From Halodesulfovibrio spirochaetisodalis (GTDB taxonomy: Bacteria; Desulfobacterota; Desulfovibrionia; Desulfovibrionales; Desulfovibrionaceae), in assembly GCF_001672295.1 (NCBI RefSeq), contig NZ_JXMS01000002.1, positions 162,615-226,614 on the forward strand: a DNA stretch of 64,000 nucleotides, given 5' to 3'. Below, piece by piece: positions 40,928-50,495 of the stretch. Position 1 is the stretch's first letter. Every line of letters begins with the position of its first letter. The position numbers were made by a program, and so were the translations under genes. Below the pieces are notes generated by a model. It did not search any database. It saw only the letters and a program-made list of their open reading frames with translations, and was not told where the DNA came from.

Positions 40928-42064
40928 CTATTCGTCTTTTTCAGGAGCAGTGTTCGGGCAATCGTGTTGCACCAGATGCGCAGCCAGTTCCTTTATGCTG
41001 TCTGACAGCGGTGACTCAGGGAAAATATGGCAGTACGGTGTGCCGTCATTAATGGCAATAAAGGTACCTTTCTGGTCTTCCGGAAGACAGGTGATGCAGT
41101 CCACACCGATTGTTTTTTCAATTTCAAATTTTGATAAGGTATTACCGGAAACACACCCTGTCAGCACCAGTGAGAGCTTACAGAAGTTCTCAAACCCGCC
41201 CGCAGTAATTGTCTGGACAAACCGCTTTGCACTGTTCATGCAAGGTTTGGTCGGCATTGCTATCAGCAGGCTTGCATCTGCCAGTTCCAATACCCTGTAT
41301 AATGCTGCGTCAACGCGGCTTCCCATGTCGACAACAATCGTTTCAAAGGCATCTCCGGCTGCAATAAGAATGGCTGAAACTGTTTCCGGCACAACACATC
41401 CTGTTCCCATTGTTATTTCCGGTGCCACAAGAGCTAGTATGCCGCTGCTGTGATGGTACATGGTGCTGGTAATGTAAGCTGGATTAATCAAATCCAAATC
41501 TCGTGCAACGTGGCGTCTATCTCTTTTGGAAGGGGTATTGAGAAACGTTGCCACGTCTCCATAAGGTCTTGAGAAGTCAAGCAAGGCCACTTCAGAACCG
41601 TCTTTAGCAAAACATGCAGCAAGGTTGACTGCCACAGAGGTTGTGCCGGAGCCACCGCGTGCTCCCATTACTGCAACAACCTTAGGTGGTCGTGGCAGGC
41701 TGGAATCAACTGTTCGGTTCGTAAGATAATCCTGCAATGCCCGCTGAAGAATGAGCTTACTAATCGGATAACTGAAAAAATCACGAGCACCTGCAATCAG
41801 GGCTTCATGCTTGTCATTGTCTGTATATTGTGAGGCGCATACGTATACTGCACCGTAATTGTGTTCTTTTGCTTCTTTAACTCGTTCTGTAATTTCGCTT
41901 GAATATGTTGTGCAGCCAATGACGAGCACTTCGGGCTTTGTAAATTGCAATGTATTTACAAGGTGTGTGAACGGGAAGTCACAAAGCATGGTATGCAGTG
42001 CACCGGCAATGGTCGGGTCACTGGCTTCAAGCTTGATATGTAAAACTTCTTCAATTGTCGGCAT
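40928..42064 (-). CDS. TadZ/CpaE-like pilus assembly ATPase (MinD superfamily)
   Basis: A 378-residue protein with an N-terminal receiver-like domain lacking clear phosphorylation residues (about 10-125) and a MinD/ParA-type ATPase domain. The deviant Walker A is GARGGSGTTSVAVNLA (about 134-149), followed by LLDFSRPYGDVA. TadZ proteins place the Flp pilus machine at the pole. The start at 42064 is chosen for GGAG 7 bases away. No other tad genes are next to it except a small membrane protein just upstream, so the locus is either detached from the pilus genes or serves another localisation role. Confidence 0.85.
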   Translation of the reverse strand: MPTIEEVLHIKLEASDPTIAGALHTMLCDFPFTHLVNTLQFTKPEVLVIGCTTYSSEITERVKEAKEHNYGAVYVCASQYTDNDKHEALIAGARDFFSYPISKLILQRALQDYLTNRTVDSSLPRPPKVVAVMGARGGSGTTSVAVNLAACFAKDGSEVALLDFSRPYGDVATFLNTPSKRDRRHVARDLDLINPAYITSTMYHHSSGILALVAPEITMGTGCVVPETVSAILIAAGDAFETIVVDMGSRVDAALYRVLELADASLLIAMPTKPCMNSAKRFVQTITAGGFENFCKLSLVLTGCVSGNTLSKFEIEKTIGVDCITCLPEDQKGTFIAINDGTPYCHIFPESPLSDSIKELAAHLVQHDCPNTAPEKDE

Positions 42065-42129
42065 TGCTTTCTCCACAGGTTCCTGCACACGTTATTGGAC
42101 AGTTATTTGGTGTTGGTGATGGTGACAGG

Positions 42130-42300
42130 CTATTTCTCTAAATTTTTTTCTTCTTGAAATACCTTGTCTGCTTCTTGAATACCTTTAGGAGATGTGTCCG
42201 TAAAAATGCGCCATGCACCAATAATAAACGTTATGAACAGTATAATGAGTAAAATATTTCGCAGTTTACGTGTCTGGGAGGATTTATAATCTGTAACCAT
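42130..42300 (-). CDS. Small single-pass membrane protein, 56 residues
   Basis: Not recognised. The product has a short basic N-terminus, one membrane helix (ILLIILFITFIIGAWRIF, about residues 16-33) and a charged C-terminal tail rich in Lys and Glu. The ATG at 42300 is preceded by AAAGGTG at a good distance. It lies 65 bases upstream of the TadZ-like gene on the same strand and is probably co-transcribed with it, so a role in anchoring or export at the membrane is possible. Confidence 0.65.
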   Translation of the reverse strand: MVTDYKSSQTRKLRNILLIILFITFIIGAWRIFTDTSPKGIQEADKVFQEEKNLEK

Positions 42301-42758
42301 TGGTATCACCTTTAATATACAGTCAGTTTCATTGCGCAGTAATACTCAGTAGGTAGGAGTGTTTTTCCTTACAATAGCAGTGTAATATGTGAGTGGGAGA
42401 AGAACATATGATATTGAAAAATGTATATTCTCTCACTGCTGTCTAAAGATAGAGATGCATTGCTACTGGTGTAAGTTTGTGGTCACAGACATAAAAGTGT
42501 TTTGTCGACATTTTTTATTCGATCTATTGATTTTAAAGAATAAAAAAAGCATGTTGGCTGTGTAGTTAGTCGGGGGACAAAAAAATGACGTTTTACGATT
42601 ATACATTCATGTGAAAACTAAAGAATGGTTCAGAAAAACCGATGGAGGTAGAAGGGCTCTTTCACCCTGTTGGAGCCTGTGGGTGGTTGTCGTGGAGAGC
42701 GTTCGGGCAAGCGTGTTGGGAATACGCTAATGCTCTTCCAAAAAGGGAGAAGAATACT
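42301..42758. other. Divergent control region, tadZ side and cytochrome side
   Basis: About 460 bases without a gene. It carries a sigma-28-like promoter at 42619 and a leader of about 110 bases ahead of the cytochrome gene. A plus-strand frame from 42642 is open into the cytochrome, but its first 39 codons encode no signal peptide and precede the real ribosome site. Confidence 0.5.
42619..42645 (+). promoter_or_regulatory. Sigma-28 (FliA)-type promoter of the cytochrome-MCP unit
   Basis: TAAA, a 15-base spacer and ACCGATGG match the flagellar sigma-28 pattern TAAA-N15-GCCGATAA at the key CCGAT core and the exact spacing. The genes behind it, including a chemoreceptor, are of the kind this sigma factor normally serves. 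Confidence 0.6.
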
Positions 42759-43208
42759 ATGCAAAACCAGAGAGTCTTTCTAGCTGCTCTCGTATTGGTT
42801 CTGTGTCTTCCGTGTATTTCTTTCGCTGCCAAATATGTGGGTTCGGCAGCATGCGGAGAATGTCACGAAACAGAACACGGGCGTTTTATGCAATACTCAA
42901 AAAAAGCAAAGTCTTGGGAGAGTATTGCTGTAATGGCGCCGAAGCTCACAAAAGCTGAGCAAGAAGAATGTTATGAATGTCATACGACTGGATACCGAAA
43001 AGGGGGATTTGTCAGCTTCGAGGAGACACCTGAATTTGCTGACGTAGGATGTGAAACATGTCATGGGCCAGGTGCGGCACATGCTGAAGCAGGCGAAGCC
43101 TCCCTGATTCAGCGCAAGCCTGATCCAAAGGAATGCGTGGTTTGTCACAGTGCAGCCCGTGTTAATGACTTTGGATTTAAGCCACTTATAGCCAGTGGTG
43201 CGCACTAG
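42759..43208 (+). CDS. Periplasmic tetraheme c-type cytochrome
   Basis: A 149-residue exported cytochrome. A signal peptide (about 1-23, core LAALVLVLCLPCISFA) is followed by four heme-binding CxxCH motifs: CGECH, CYECH, CETCH and CVVCH. The spacing and the SAACGECH start recall the cytochrome c554/NapC-related group rather than the compact tetraheme cytochrome c3. Ribosome site GGAG. The chemoreceptor gene begins 10 bases after its stop, so the two are co-transcribed; the cytochrome may pass electrons to or from the receptor's heme. Confidence 0.92.
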   Translation: MQNQRVFLAALVLVLCLPCISFAAKYVGSAACGECHETEHGRFMQYSKKAKSWESIAVMAPKLTKAEQEECYECHTTGYRKGGFVSFEETPEFADVGCETCHGPGAAHAEAGEASLIQRKPDPKECVVCHSAARVNDFGFKPLIASGAH

Positions 43209-43217
43209 GAGGACAGC

Positions 43218-45236
43218 ATGGCATTAAAGAATTCTTTAGGTGGCAAGATTACTGTATTGATTGCCGCTATTTCGTTTGTAGTTTTCTCTGTGCTTATTGG
43301 TACCTCAACATATCTTCAGCGAAAGGGGATGCTGGAACAGTTGAGTGAGTCGTTAACTCAGACTTCACAATTGGTGCAGGAAGCTATTGAACGCCCGATG
43401 ATTATCGGTGATGACGAGGGAACAATTGAAGAATTCAGCCGGTTTCAGGCAGAATATCCGGGTATGGATATTTACCTTGCCGACTACGCAGGTGAAGTTA
43501 CCTACTCCACTCAGCCGGACAGCATTGATAAAGAAATGTCCGGGTTGATCAAGGTTGATGGATTTGCCAGCTTATCTGAAAAAGCTCTTTCCAAGCCTAT
43601 CAAAGAAAACCTGATTGTGAGCGGCGGTAATTCCCCTGTTTTTCTCAGAGTTATCTCAATCCCCAATGCCCCGTCCTGTAAGCACTGTCACGGTGCTTCC
43701 AAGCCCATTATCGGGCAACTTGTCATATCTAAAAATATTTCAGCTACAATGGGAACTATTGAGCTGCAAATGTATGAGAATATGGCCATCTGCCTAGGCG
43801 GACTGGTTGTACTTGTTCTCAGTGTTGTATTTTTTATCCGTAAAGTTGTTATCAAGCCTATTGAGAAGATTACAGCTGCATCAGATGCCATTACTAATGG
43901 TAATTTTAACGCAGACTTCTTTGTTGAAAGCGAAGATGAGCTTGGTAATCTTTCGAAAAACCTTGGTTCAATGGTTGATAAGCTGAAGATTGAACTTGGT
44001 TTCTCAAAAGGTGTTTTACGCGGCATGACCGCACCTATTCTTGTATGTAATGCGGATCGTGAAGTTACATCAACAAATCAGGAAGCAATTGATCTTATGG
44101 GAGTCTCCGGTACACCGGTTGACTACAAAGGTGTGCCTGTTTCCCAGTTTGTTGTGAACGATCCATGTTGTGACCGGATTATTCAGGAAGTTATTTCATC
44201 CCGTCAGCCTTCCACAGGTAATGAAGCTGTGTTGGTAAATGCTGCTGAAGTGGAACTGACACTTATTTTTGATGCGGCTCCGATTTACGACCTCGACGGC
44301 AAAATGCTTGGCGTGTTTGTTATGATTACAGATATGACAACCATGCGTAACCAGCAGCGCCGTGTGGAAGAGCAGAATGAAAAAATCACGCATGCAGCCC
44401 AGTCTGCACGTGCTATTTCCGAACAGGTTTCATCTGCTTCCGAAGAGTTGGCTGCGCAGATTCGTCAGTCCAGCAATGGTGCTGATGAACAGCAAAAGCT
44501 CACCGGTGAATCAGCCAGTGCCATGACACAGATGAATGCTTCTGTCCTTGAAGTAGCACGTAATGCATCCGACGCTTCAGAGCTTGCTGCCACAGCGCAG
44601 GATAAAGCAGCTGAAGGTGGAGAGATTGTTGAGCAGGCTGTGAATAAAATTCACGCCGTAGCTCAGCAGGCACAATCGCTTAAAGAAGAGATGAGTGTGC
44701 TTGGAACCCGTGCGGATGGTATTGGGCAGATCATTACTGTTATTGAGGATATCGCAGACCAGACAAACCTTCTTGCATTGAACGCAGCTATTGAGGCTGC
44801 TCGTGCAGGCGATGCCGGACGTGGATTTGCGGTAGTAGCAGATGAAGTGCGTAAACTTGCAGAAAAAACAATGAGTGCAACGCGCGAAGTTGTGGAGTAT
44901 GTAGGTGCAATTCAGACCAGTACGCATCAGAATGTTGAAGCGACAGAAAGAGCAGTGGAGCTTGTTGAAGAATCGACAGATCTGGCTGCACGTTCCGGTG
45001 AAGCCCTGCGGGCGATTATGGGAATGGTTGAAGCTACAGCCGATCAGGTTCGTGCAATTGCAACTGCATCGGAAGAACAATCTGCTGCAAGTGAACAGAT
45101 CAATAATTCTGTAAGCGTTATCAATGAGATCTCTGAACAGACAGCATCAGCAATGACGGAATCAACAACTGCTGTTGAATCTGTTGCTCAGTTGGCGCAG
45201 GATCTTAATGGAATTATTGAAAACATGCGTTCGTAG
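43218..45236 (+). CDS. Methyl-accepting chemotaxis protein with periplasmic heme-c motif (DcrA-like)
   Basis: A 672-residue chemoreceptor. Layout: first membrane helix (about 12-30), periplasmic domain to about 188 containing a single CxxCH heme-binding motif (CKHCH, residues 154-158), second membrane helix (about 189-207), HAMP (about 208-262), a PAS domain (about 265-375) and the signalling domain with the hairpin core [21 protein letters not shown] covalently bound heme makes it a likely redox or oxygen sensor, as known for DcrA of Desulfovibrio vulgaris. It is transcribed with a tetraheme cytochrome behind a sigma-28-like promoter. Confidence 0.95.
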   Translation: MALKNSLGGKITVLIAAISFVVFSVLIGTSTYLQRKGMLEQLSESLTQTSQLVQEAIERPMIIGDDEGTIEEFSRFQAEYPGMDIYLADYAGEVTYSTQPDSIDKEMSGLIKVDGFASLSEKALSKPIKENLIVSGGNSPVFLRVISIPNAPSCKHCHGASKPIIGQLVISKNISATMGTIELQMYENMAICLGGLVVLVLSVVFFIRKVVIKPIEKITAASDAITNGNFNADFFVESEDELGNLSKNLGSMVDKLKIELGFSKGVLRGMTAPILVCNADREVTSTNQEAIDLMGVSGTPVDYKGVPVSQFVVNDPCCDRIIQEVISSRQPSTGNEAVLVNAAEVELTLIFDAAPIYDLDGKMLGVFVMITDMTTMRNQQRRVEEQNEKITHAAQSARAISEQVSSASEELAAQIRQSSNGADEQQKLTGESASAMTQMNASVLEVARNASDASELAATAQDKAAEGGEIVEQAVNKIHAVAQQAQSLKEEMSVLGTRADGIGQIITVIEDIADQTNLLALNAAIEAARAGDAGRGFAVVADEVRKLAEKTMSATREVVEYVGAIQTSTHQNVEATERAVELVEESTDLAARSGEALRAIMGMVEATADQVRAIATASEEQSAASEQINNSVSVINEISEQTASAMTESTTAVESVAQLAQDLNGIIENMRS

Positions 45237-45309
45237 CAGAGAGTAACAACGCGGACGATGCAGCTTTTTTCAGGAGAAGCTTGCATAGCATGCGTTACGT
45301 GAGAAATAG

Positions 45310-45346
45310 AAGGGATGGAGCAGGTAGCTCCATCCCTTTTTTTATT
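45310..45346 (+). terminator. Terminator of the cytochrome-MCP unit
   Basis: AAGGGATGGAGC and GCTCCATCCCTT form a perfect 12-bp stem with a 5-base loop, followed by seven T. Confidence 0.95.
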
Positions 45347-45354
45347 CAGGATAG

Positions 45355-45753
45355 TTACAGTGACTTTGAAGCAACAGGGCGAGCAGAAGGCTGTTTAAAT
45401 GCAGATCCGCTTTTCTGGTTGTTCAGGAGTGTTTGAAATGCATTGTCGCGTTTGGCAGCTCTGTTAATAAATTCGTCTGCAATTTTAGTAGGCCCGTTGC
45501 ATTCATTTACAAGGTAGTGCTGTACATGGGCAGCTTCTGAAAAACTCAACGCTCCGTGCAATGTTCTTCTGTTGGGGTAGTTGATGTGGAAGGTTGAGGA
45601 AAGAATAAACTTGCCGATTGAAGTCTTGTAAAGCTTCAGCTCCCACCAGTTTGGTGTTACGCCCATGAGTTCTCTGTCATCAAGGCTTACAAGCAGCTCA
45701 CCTGTAAATACAAGATCCTCTTTGCCATTTCTTTTCAAGGAAACTGATTGCAT
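45355..45753 (-). CDS. Hypothetical protein, 132 residues
   Basis: Not recognised. The N-terminal half is rich in beta-type sequence (VFTGELLVSLDDRE, WWELKLYKTSIGKFILSST) and the second half is helical and charged, ending in a Ser/Lys-rich tail. No signal or membrane segment is visible, so it is probably cytoplasmic. The ATG is preceded by AGGAG at 6 bases, which supports translation. It is the first minus-strand gene after the glycine riboswitch, but 500 bases separate them, so any control is uncertain. Confidence 0.65.
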   Translation of the reverse strand: MQSVSLKRNGKEDLVFTGELLVSLDDRELMGVTPNWWELKLYKTSIGKFILSSTFHINYPNRRTLHGALSFSEAAHVQHYLVNECNGPTKIADEFINRAAKRDNAFQTLLNNQKSGSAFKQPSARPVASKSL

Positions 45754-46261
45754 AGTAAGCTCCTGTGAAGATAAATCTTCTTATCTTTAGGGTGCAGGTT
45801 ACGACAAAAAAAGTTGATAATAGTGAAACATTATTGATGGCTTCAGCTAACGCCATAAAAAAAGAGTTCTATGAAAGTGTAGTGCTTGTTTTATGCTGTT
45901 ACAGCAATGATAATGTTTTCTTTCAGGTAACCTGTTAAAGATAATAAGGGAAAGATATAAAGAGAAAGTGTCGACAGGGCGGGGCGTCAAGAAGATTTGC
46001 TGATAGAAATGCAGATGCGCCGGAACTATCAGCTCCGGCGCATCGCAACCACAACAACAAACCAGTCAGGAGGGGAACCAGGTTCCCCTTGTATATGCAT
46101 CGCACATTGGCGATTACAATCATAAATAACATTACCCAGTTATGCAGGATTTTTGAGCATAGACGCACGAAAACAGCCCCGCATGGCGGTGCCTTTATGA
46201 AAAACGGTACGACTGGAAAGAAGAAAAGAGGACGGAAAACCGCAATATTGGTTTATGGGTC
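45754..46261. other. Gene-free region downstream of the glycine riboswitch
   Basis: About 500 bases where the riboswitch's target gene would be expected on the minus strand. It holds only a short 77-codon frame (45935-46168) without a ribosome site, a strong hairpin GATGCGCCGGA/TCCGGCGCATC at 46013-46045, and a GGGGAACC/GGTTCCCC hairpin near 46073-46090. The coding gene appears to be missing or decayed. Confidence 0.5.
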
Positions 46262-46440
46262 CACTCTGTCCTTTTACCTGAGAGTTTCACTGCACTGGGA
46301 AAGCAGCTTGCTCCTTCGGTGCTCCTTGCGGAGTCTCTCCAGAGGCTCGTCCGAGCAGCAGTCCTTTTGCCTGAAAGAGTTACATCTTCGGCGCCGTTTC
46401 TTTTTTGCAAGCAAAAAAGGCGGTCTCTCCTGCTGCCTTC
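46262..46440 (-). ncRNA. Tandem glycine riboswitch
   Basis: On the minus strand two glycine aptamers follow each other. Aptamer 1 (about 46437-46354) has AGGAGAGACCG, CCGAAG and TCAGGCAAAAGGAC, closed by GCAGCAG/CTGCTGC. Aptamer 2 (about 46344-46264) has GGAGAGACTCC, CACCGAAGG and CTCTCAGGTAAAAGGACAGA, closed by CTCTG/CAGAG. These are the conserved cores of the family. Glycine binding normally turns on glycine cleavage or glycine/alanine transport genes; none follows here. Confidence 0.92.
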
Positions 46441-46560
46441 AACCGAGATCCATATGTTGAGGCAGTCACTTTTTAACGTGGGCAGATATAAAACGCAATA
46501 AGAAATGCATAACAGATGATGAAAATTCTCTATATTGCAATAAAAAATGGTGAATAAGAT

Positions 46561-46605
46561 AAAAAAAGCGCCCTGCAAACTATGCAGGGCGCTTTGATTT
46601 TTTAT
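46561..46605. terminator. Terminator of tgt, bidirectional
   Basis: AAAGCGCCCTGCA and TGCAGGGCGCTTT form a perfect 13-bp stem with a 5-base loop, flanked by A and T runs on both sides. It ends tgt on the minus strand, just ahead of the riboswitch region. Confidence 0.93.
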
Positions 46606-46643
46606 AATACATGCAGAAACTGCATGCTGTTGTAGCGTGTCGT

Positions 46644-47831
<1,188 letters not shown>

Positions 47832-47854
47832 TTACGTGGTTAGTAACTTGCTAA

Positions 47855-47896
47855 AATAAAAAGGCTGTTTCTGTACAATACGACAGAAACAGCCTT
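47855..47896 (-). terminator. Terminator of the NfeD-stomatin unit
   Basis: AAGGCTGTTTCTGT and ACAGAAACAGCCTT form a perfect 14-bp stem with an 8-base loop, followed by TTTTATTTT on the minus strand. Confidence 0.95.
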
Positions 47897-47918
47897 GAAG
47901 TTGCGAACTTGAGATGTT

Positions 47919-48842
47919 CTATTTTTCTAATTTGATGTTGCCCAGAATTTCAGTTGCTGAAGCAACCATGCCGCCAACATTTGCCATGTCAGCCGGAATG
48001 ATCATAGTGTTTGATTTTTCAGCAATTTTACCGAATTCCTGAATGAACTGCTCAGCCACTTTCAGCTGTGCAGCTTCTTTGCCGTTAGAGGCTGCCATTG
48101 CGTCAGCAATGAGAGAGATACCTTTGGAAGTTGCTTCCGCAACAAGAAGAATTTCCTGAGCACGACCTGCAGCTTCGTTAATTTTCTTCTGCTTCTCACC
48201 TTCGGAAAGCTCAATAGCTTCCTGCTTGTAGCCTTCTGCACGGTTGATGCGGGACTGTCTGTCACCTTCGGAGCTGGCAATTTCTGCACGCTTTTCACGC
48301 TCTGCTTTCATCTGCTGTTCCATTGCCTGCATTACACTCTGAGGAGGGGTGATGTCCTGAATTTCGTAACGAAGAACTTTTACGCCCCATTCCTGTGCAG
48401 CTTCATCAACAGCACCTACAACAGCAGCGTTAATGCTGTCGCGTTCTTCAAATGTTGTATCAAGGGTAAGTTTGCCGATTGCAGAGCGAAGAGATGTCTG
48501 TGCAAGCTGCGCAGCAGCGAGGTAGTAATCGTTCACTCCGTAGCAGGACTTAGTAACATCCTGAACTTGGATGTAGAGCACACCGTCAATTTCAACAACA
48601 ACGTTGTCGCTGGTAATACAAGACTGTGAAGGAATGTTGAGGATTTCTTCTTTGGTGGTACGGCGATATGCAATTCTGTCTACAAATGGAATAAGAATAT
48701 GCAATCCGGCTTCAAGCGTTTTGGAATACTTACCTAATCGTTCAACAACGTAAGAGCTTTTTTGCGGAACAACAATGGCTGTCTTGACAACGGTGAGGAG
48801 TACAAGGGCAGCAATAACAACAAAAGTAATAAGACTGGTCAT
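47919..48842 (-). CDS. Stomatin/prohibitin (SPFH, band 7) family membrane protein
   Basis: A 307-residue protein anchored by one N-terminal helix (about 2-20), followed by the SPFH domain (about 22-180, with VVPQKSSYVVERLGKYSKTL and GLHILIPFVDRI) and a long coiled coil rich in Glu, Lys and Ala (about 180-260). Such proteins form large rings that organise membrane microdomains or guard proteases. Start at 48842 with AAAGGA. The NfeD gene ends one base before it, the usual pairing of these two families. Confidence 0.93.
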   Translation of the reverse strand: MTSLITFVVIAALVLLTVVKTAIVVPQKSSYVVERLGKYSKTLEAGLHILIPFVDRIAYRRTTKEEILNIPSQSCITSDNVVVEIDGVLYIQVQDVTKSCYGVNDYYLAAAQLAQTSLRSAIGKLTLDTTFEERDSINAAVVGAVDEAAQEWGVKVLRYEIQDITPPQSVMQAMEQQMKAEREKRAEIASSEGDRQSRINRAEGYKQEAIELSEGEKQKKINEAAGRAQEILLVAEATSKGISLIADAMAASNGKEAAQLKVAEQFIQEFGKIAEKSNTMIIPADMANVGGMVASATEILGNIKLEK

Positions 48843-48843
48843 G

Positions 48844-49302
48844 TTAATCCTTTGTAACAATAAAAGTATTAGGGTCAGATTCTTTTCTGGAAACAATGCG
48901 GACAACGGATTCGGGAGCTATGTCGTCATCGGCTTCTGCATTCCAGAAAGAACCTTGATATTTGATGCGACCGGGGGAGTTGCAGGAAATTGCTTCTACA
49001 ACGGTTGCATGAGCGTTAATGGCATGGTCTTTTTGTACTTCATTTTCTGTATGGGCTTCACTGAAAATATTGGGAAGTCTCTTGCGCAGCAGAATGAGAA
49101 GCACAACTGAAGAAATTGTGAATGTAGCAACTTGAGCTGAAAGTGAAAATTCCAGTAATGCAGCACCGCCAGCAAGGAGTGCACCAGCTGAAAAAAATAT
49201 GGTGATGAAGGTCGGTGTGAACATCTCTATAAGAAAAAATATTACTGCAATGGAAAACCATACAATCCATATAATATTTATATCAAAAGGAATATTGAAC
49301 AT
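48844..49302 (-). CDS. NfeD family membrane protein
   Basis: A 152-residue short-form NfeD protein, with two or three N-terminal membrane helices (about 7-85) and a C-terminal OB-fold domain (about 95-150, with GRIKYQGSFWNAEADD). It is the membrane partner of the stomatin-like protein encoded immediately downstream. Start at 49302 with GGAG about 10 bases away. It is not the long protease-bearing form. Confidence 0.92.
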   Translation of the reverse strand: MFNIPFDINIIWIVWFSIAVIFFLIEMFTPTFITIFFSAGALLAGGAALLEFSLSAQVATFTISSVVLLILLRKRLPNIFSEAHTENEVQKDHAINAHATVVEAISCNSPGRIKYQGSFWNAEADDDIAPESVVRIVSRKESDPNTFIVTKD

Positions 49303-49498
49303 TATAGAAATTCTCCAACATGTGTTTAAATGAAGGAGAATCGTTAACACTGTTTACTTTTGTAGTAAATATAAAAAGTACTGTTGCAGTGGTATAGTAC
49401 AATCAAGTTTAATTTTTTTATAGTTTGTCTATATGTACTTTGGTCTGTGCTGCGTGATAGTGACACTGTTATAATTAGCTATGAGGCGTTATATACAT

Positions 49499-49529
49499 AA
49501 AAACCGTTCATGTTAATGAACGGTTTTTT
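49499..49529. terminator. Terminator after the AsmA-like gene, bidirectional
   Basis: AAAACCGTTCAT and ATGAACGGTTTT form a perfect 12-bp stem with a GTTA-type loop, flanked by A and T runs. It ends the minus-strand gene at 49552. Confidence 0.93.
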
Positions 49530-49551
49530 GGGATTACAAGTAAAATTCTAG

Positions 49552-50244
49552 TCATTCACTTTTATACAAAATGTAGCTTTCCAGAACTGCGTAGTGCACT
49601 TTGTCTTCAATTTGCGTGAGTATTTGTTCAAGAGCTACAAGGAAAGGAACACCGTTTTCTGCCTCACCAACATTCTCAAAATGCATATCATCCATGATGA
49701 CACTGAAATTTGCCCGTTGAGGTTTGGGCATGGAGCCGCTGACGGATGGGGTGATGATATGGACATTCTTAATGATGTAACGGTTGCCAATAATTTGCTT
49801 GTAGTCGATTTCTTTTGTGGGGTTAGGCGGGTACACGCGTGGCTCAGGTATCTTTCTACGAAGATTGTCCAGAAGCATGGCAAAGTTGTTACCTTCACGC
49901 TTAATAATAAACGCAATATCCATTGCTTTAATGGTCAGATCGTTGATGATGATAGTACCCGTACCGATAGAAGAGGTCAGCATATCCACATAGATCTCTC
50001 CAATCTGGATACAGTGCCCACGCGGGAAACCGGCAGGATTGGCAAGGTATACGTTATGAATCGTGCCATAGCCCGAAAGTGTTGAAAGCTTGGCATCCTC
50101 CAGTTGAACCCGAGCCCCCATGACCCTCGGTCCTATATAATGCACTGTCTTTTTTAAAATAGGGTTGATGGATACCGTCGTGTGTGAGCTGATGCCGTAG
50201 GCGATTACTCCGGCGAGCAGCATTAATAAGAAAATCTTTTTCAC
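49552..50244 (-). CDS. AsmA-like/DUF748-type membrane-anchored protein
   Basis: A 230-residue protein anchored by an N-terminal signal anchor (IFLLMLLAGVIAYGIS, about 4-19). The rest is periplasmic and beta-rich, with patterns typical of AsmA-type bridge proteins: VQLEDAKLSTLSGYGTIHNV, IGEIYVDM, IIINDLTIKAMDI. AsmA relatives help lipid transport or outer-membrane assembly; this one is much shorter than full-size AsmA, so family membership is by pattern only. Single gene with terminator. Confidence 0.7.
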   Translation of the reverse strand: MKKIFLLMLLAGVIAYGISSHTTVSINPILKKTVHYIGPRVMGARVQLEDAKLSTLSGYGTIHNVYLANPAGFPRGHCIQIGEIYVDMLTSSIGTGTIIINDLTIKAMDIAFIIKREGNNFAMLLDNLRRKIPEPRVYPPNPTKEIDYKQIIGNRYIIKNVHIITPSVSGSMPKPQRANFSVIMDDMHFENVGEAENGVPFLVALEQILTQIEDKVHYAVLESYILYKSE

Positions 50245-50399
50245 GGAAAGAGACTCCTTGCCAAGTGTGTGTCGATCTCACATGTTACAATAGAAGTGTG
50301 AGCAGCTTGCAGCAAGGATTAAAGAAAAGAATACCATGTATACGAAAGTGATATTGTCTACACTTCCTAATGGCTGTAATGCATTGTATTACGGAAAAC

Positions 50400-50442
50400 A
50401 AAAAAAGTCCGTTCTGCTATATGGTTACAACAGAACGGACTT
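50400..50442 (-). terminator. Terminator of the BPL_N protein gene
   Basis: AAGTCCGTTCTG and CAGAACGGACTT form a 12-bp stem with a 14-base loop, followed by TTTTTTT on the minus strand. Confidence 0.92.
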
Positions 50443-50495
50443 GGGTGTGTGACAAAAGTTATAGTTTATTAGTGTGACAAAAGCTTGTTTTGTCC

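Noticed and set aside
45900..45925. Fur-box-like AATGATAAT in the gap above the 132-residue gene
   Set aside because: Only about 12 of 19 consensus positions match, not better than expected in AT-rich sequence.
45935..46168. 77-codon frame after the glycine riboswitch as its target
   Set aside because: It runs through two hairpins and has no ribosome site, so it is not accepted as a gene, though the riboswitch itself is kept.
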